Of a stretch of 64,000 nucleotides of DNA, positions 62,334-64,000 are shown one piece after another. Positions within the stretch are counted from its first letter, which is position 1. Each line of letters begins with the position of its first letter. The notes under the pieces are model-generated. The model was given only the letters and a program-made list of their open reading frames with translations, made no database searches and was not told where the DNA came from. Source of the stretch: Bacillus velezensis (lineage in GTDB: Bacteria > Bacillota > Bacilli > Bacillales > Bacillaceae); assembly GCF_001461825.1 (NCBI RefSeq), contig NZ_LLZC01000012.1, positions 836,717 to 900,716 on the forward strand, given 5' to 3'. Made by a program: the position numbers and the translations under genes.

Positions 62334-63044
62334 ATGGATTCATTACAACATATCATTTGTGAGCGGCGCACCTATTCACATATTTTTGATTCTCATGCAC
62401 ACACATACTGCCAAATGCTCTTTCCGCTCGAAGGACAGCTGGACCTGGAGACAGAAAGACGTGAAATCAGATTAAAACCTGATCAAATGCTGTATATTCC
62501 GCCCGGGCATGAACATCGGTTCCGTTCTTTGGAGCGAAATGAATGTCTTGTTCTCGACATACCGGCATTTTTTTTCAAAGGTTCCTTTGACCCCGGCGTT
62601 CTGAATAAGCTTGATCCTTTTTGGACATCGATTCGGTTTCTGCTGACAGAAGAGACAAAGCAGCAGTCGGCTCATTCATTGAGTCTGCTTGCAGAATATA
62701 TTGCTGAAAAGATACAAGAAAACCGTACGAATGATTCAATTGCGTATATCCGCCGAAATCTCTCAAAGACTTTTACAATTAAAGAGCTCGCCGCAATGGA
62801 ACATTACCACCCGGCGTATTATTCCGACTGGTTTAAAAAGCAGACGGGAAAAAGCCCGCAAGCTTATATTGCTGAGCTCCGTATGAAGAAAGCGGAACAA
62901 ATGCTTATTGAAACAAAATGCCGGCTGACAGACATCAGTCAGGAGGTCGGCTTTCAAAATTTGTCTTCCTTTACCAGATGGTTTGTCAGACATAAGGGAA
63001 TAACGCCGCGCGTCTTCCGAAACACCTTTCAATCTGATAAATAA
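62334..63044 (+). CDS. yobQ: AraC-family regulator YobQ
   Basis: A 236-residue regulator: N-terminal cupin (about 10-95; MLYIPPGHEHRFRSLERNE) for ligand binding, C-terminal double HTH (about 140-236; IKELAAMEHYHPAYYSDWFKKQTGKSP, then DISQEVGFQNLSSFTRWFVRHKGITPRVFR). ATG 62334 follows AAAGGAGGG. The target genes are unknown; it is the separate unit next to yobTS. Confidence 0.87.
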   Translation: MDSLQHIICERRTYSHIFDSHAHTYCQMLFPLEGQLDLETERREIRLKPDQMLYIPPGHEHRFRSLERNECLVLDIPAFFFKGSFDPGVLNKLDPFWTSIRFLLTEETKQQSAHSLSLLAEYIAEKIQENRTNDSIAYIRRNLSKTFTIKELAAMEHYHPAYYSDWFKKQTGKSPQAYIAELRMKKAEQMLIETKCRLTDISQEVGFQNLSSFTRWFVRHKGITPRVFRNTFQSDK

Positions 63045-63112
63045 TCCTGAAAATCGGTTAAATAAACTGCTTCTTTTTTTGGTATCATGATTGTAAAAAA
63101 GGAGTTTTTGAT

Positions 63113-63445
63113 ATGGCAGTCATCGAAGATTTTATCAAGCTTGATCTTAGAATAGGAACGGTCGTAAAAGCGGAAGTATTCCCGGAAGCAAAGGTGCCGG
63201 CCATTAAGATGACAATAGATTTCGGCGAAGAGATCGGCATGAAACAATCAAGCGCCCAGATTACAAAACGGTACGAACCGGGTGATCTGACGGGCAGACA
63301 GGTTACCGCTATTGTCAACTTTCCGCCGCGGCGGATCGCCGGATTTAAGTCAGAAGTTCTCGTTCTCGGCGGCATCCCGGAAAAAGGAGATGTTGTCCTG
63401 CTTACGCCAGAGCAGACAGTACCGAACGGAACGAAAATCGGATAA
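63113..63445 (+). CDS. csaA: CsaA, export-related chaperone with tRNA-binding-domain fold
   Basis: A 110-residue, OB-fold protein of the EMAP/tRNA-binding domain family (FIKLDLRIGTVVKAEVFPEAKVPA ... FKSEVLVLGG). In B. subtilis it is a homodimeric chaperone with affinity for SecA and pre-proteins. ATG 63113 follows AAAGGAG; the gene has its own terminator. Confidence 0.94.
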   Translation: MAVIEDFIKLDLRIGTVVKAEVFPEAKVPAIKMTIDFGEEIGMKQSSAQITKRYEPGDLTGRQVTAIVNFPPRRIAGFKSEVLVLGGIPEKGDVVLLTPEQTVPNGTKIG

Positions 63446-63450
63446 TAAAA

Positions 63451-63480
63451 AAAGACGTTTGCAGAAGCAAACGTCTTTTG
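63451..63480 (+). terminator. terminator after csaA
   Basis: AAAGACGTTTGC / GCAAACGTCTTTT hairpin with a 4-base loop. Confidence 0.85.
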
Positions 63481-63775
63481 CGTATTGAGGCGATACACCA
63501 CACGCCACATTCGTGTGTGCCGCAAGGGCATGTGCATCGGCTTACACAATTCAGCTCATCGCTATATCAATATAGCATGGCGGGTGTGGAAATGCAAGAG
63601 ATTTTTCAACATATGTTATATTTGGCTTTGTTTTGCCGATCCCAGATTCCTTCGTGTAAGGTTTTGTTTGAAATTTTATGATCTTAAATAAAGCAGTTCG
63701 ACAAATGCAAGAGATTCATCTAATCTTATATCCTATGGTAAAATTTAGACAGAAAGAAGCGGAAAGGAGACGTAA
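63481..63775. promoter_or_regulatory. upstream region of the LXG gene with a direct repeat
   Basis: 295 bp without a credible gene. AAATGCAAGAGATT occurs twice, at 63590-63603 and 63703-63716 (113 bp apart). The second copy lies just before a TTCATC...TAAAAT promoter-like pair (63715-63720, 63739-63744). A regulator-binding role is possible but unproven. Confidence 0.45.
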
Positions 63776-64000
63776 ATGAAGGTATTTGAAGCATCCTCGT
63801 TCATTTCAGCAGCGGAGAAACGAGCAAAAGAATACGATCAGATTAGAGAACAATTTATCAATCTCAGGAAAGCTTTTCAGGGAATGGCTGACTTGGATGA
63901 CAGTGAGTTTTCAGGTAAAGGCGCTGACAACATTAAAGCTTTTTTTCAAGATCACGCCGGTGTCACAGACAGCTGGCTTAATCTGATCGATATGAAGATT
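63776..64000 (+). CDS. LXG-domain polymorphic toxin, YobL-like (partial)
   Basis: The first 75 residues of a gene cut by the window end. The start [27 protein letters not shown] and the following [24 protein letters not shown] match the LXG helical export domain used by the type VII (Esx/Yuk) secretion system. The C-terminal toxin module and the immunity gene lie outside, so the activity cannot be told. Next to csaA, B. subtilis has the yobL-yobK toxin/immunity locus; the toxin end often differs between strains. ATG 63776 follows GGAAAGGAG. Confidence 0.8.
   Translation, partial: MKVFEASSFISAAEKRAKEYDQIREQFINLRKAFQGMADLDDSEFSGKGADNIKAFFQDHAGVTDSWLNLIDMKI

Noticed and set aside
63085..63549. 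154-codon minus-strand frame over csaA
   Set aside because: Opposite csaA and its terminator, no ribosome site, low-complexity product.

Overview
The window is chromosomal DNA from a Bacillus of the subtilis group. Most proteins are recognisable B. subtilis orthologues (KamA, DeoD, CtpA, YodB, BshB2, CdaS, CwlS, OdhAB, SodF, SqhC, DhaS, AzoR1, RecQ, YocH, CzrA, CsaA), and their order follows the B. subtilis yod - yoj - yoc - yob stretch. Divergence from strain 168 and a locally inserted sugar locus suggest the B. velezensis/amyloliquefaciens branch; that species call is inference. No rRNA, tRNA, CRISPR array, transposase or intact prophage was seen.

Layout. 0-5.2 kb: beta-lysine operon yodS-yodR-yodQ-yodP-kamA-yokU, with overlapping genes. 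5.2-12.96 kb: yozE, a gene-poor 0.7 kb stretch, yodN, yozD, yodM (PAP2 phosphatase), yodL, deoD, yodJ, yodI, yodH and ctpA. 13.0-17.06 kb: an accessory carbohydrate locus (GntR/HutC regulator, 6-phospho-beta-glucosidase, secreted GH30 glycosidase) with an operator inside its promoter and a cre site. 17.1-21.6 kb: yodF plus a DUF3311 partner behind a TnrA-like box, then the quinone/electrophile response genes mhqE-mhqD, yodC and yodB. 21.6-28 kb: CPCC protein, tautomerase, glycine-rich protein, gerT, yojE, the yojF-bshB2 operon, rsbRC and a MATE pump. 28.3-35.4 kb: cdaS, yojK, cwlS, a Cu-ligand-deficient sodC, and a MoxR/VWA pair. 35.6-47.4 kb: odhAB, an MBL hydrolase, yocS, yocR, sqhC-sodF and dhaS. 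47.6-51 kb: small stress and spore genes, including a GerP-like set around the small heat-shock gene yocM, and the sigma-B gene yocK. 51.1-55.2 kb: azoR1, 6S-2 RNA, recQ and yocH. 55.3-64 kb: yocD, yocC, yocB, yozB, yocA, czrA, yobT-yobS, yobQ, csaA and the start of an LXG toxin gene cut by the window end.

The genes work together in several ways. YodB (21.3 kb) should control both yodC next to it and azoR1 30 kb away, since both carry the same TACTA-N3-GTAA-N-T motif; mhqE-mhqD has an MhqR-type palindrome instead, so two quinone regulons meet here. Oxidative and thiol protection recurs (bshB2, sodF, azoR1, yodC, mhqD/E). A sporulation theme also recurs (yodI, gerT, cdaS, the GerP-like set, probably the kamA operon). 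The most notable unexplained items are the GerP-like cluster around yocM, the yocD ribosome-binding site buried in a terminator hairpin, the perfect inverted repeat around the yozE promoter, the tandem operators before yobT, and the inserted GH1/GH30 locus.
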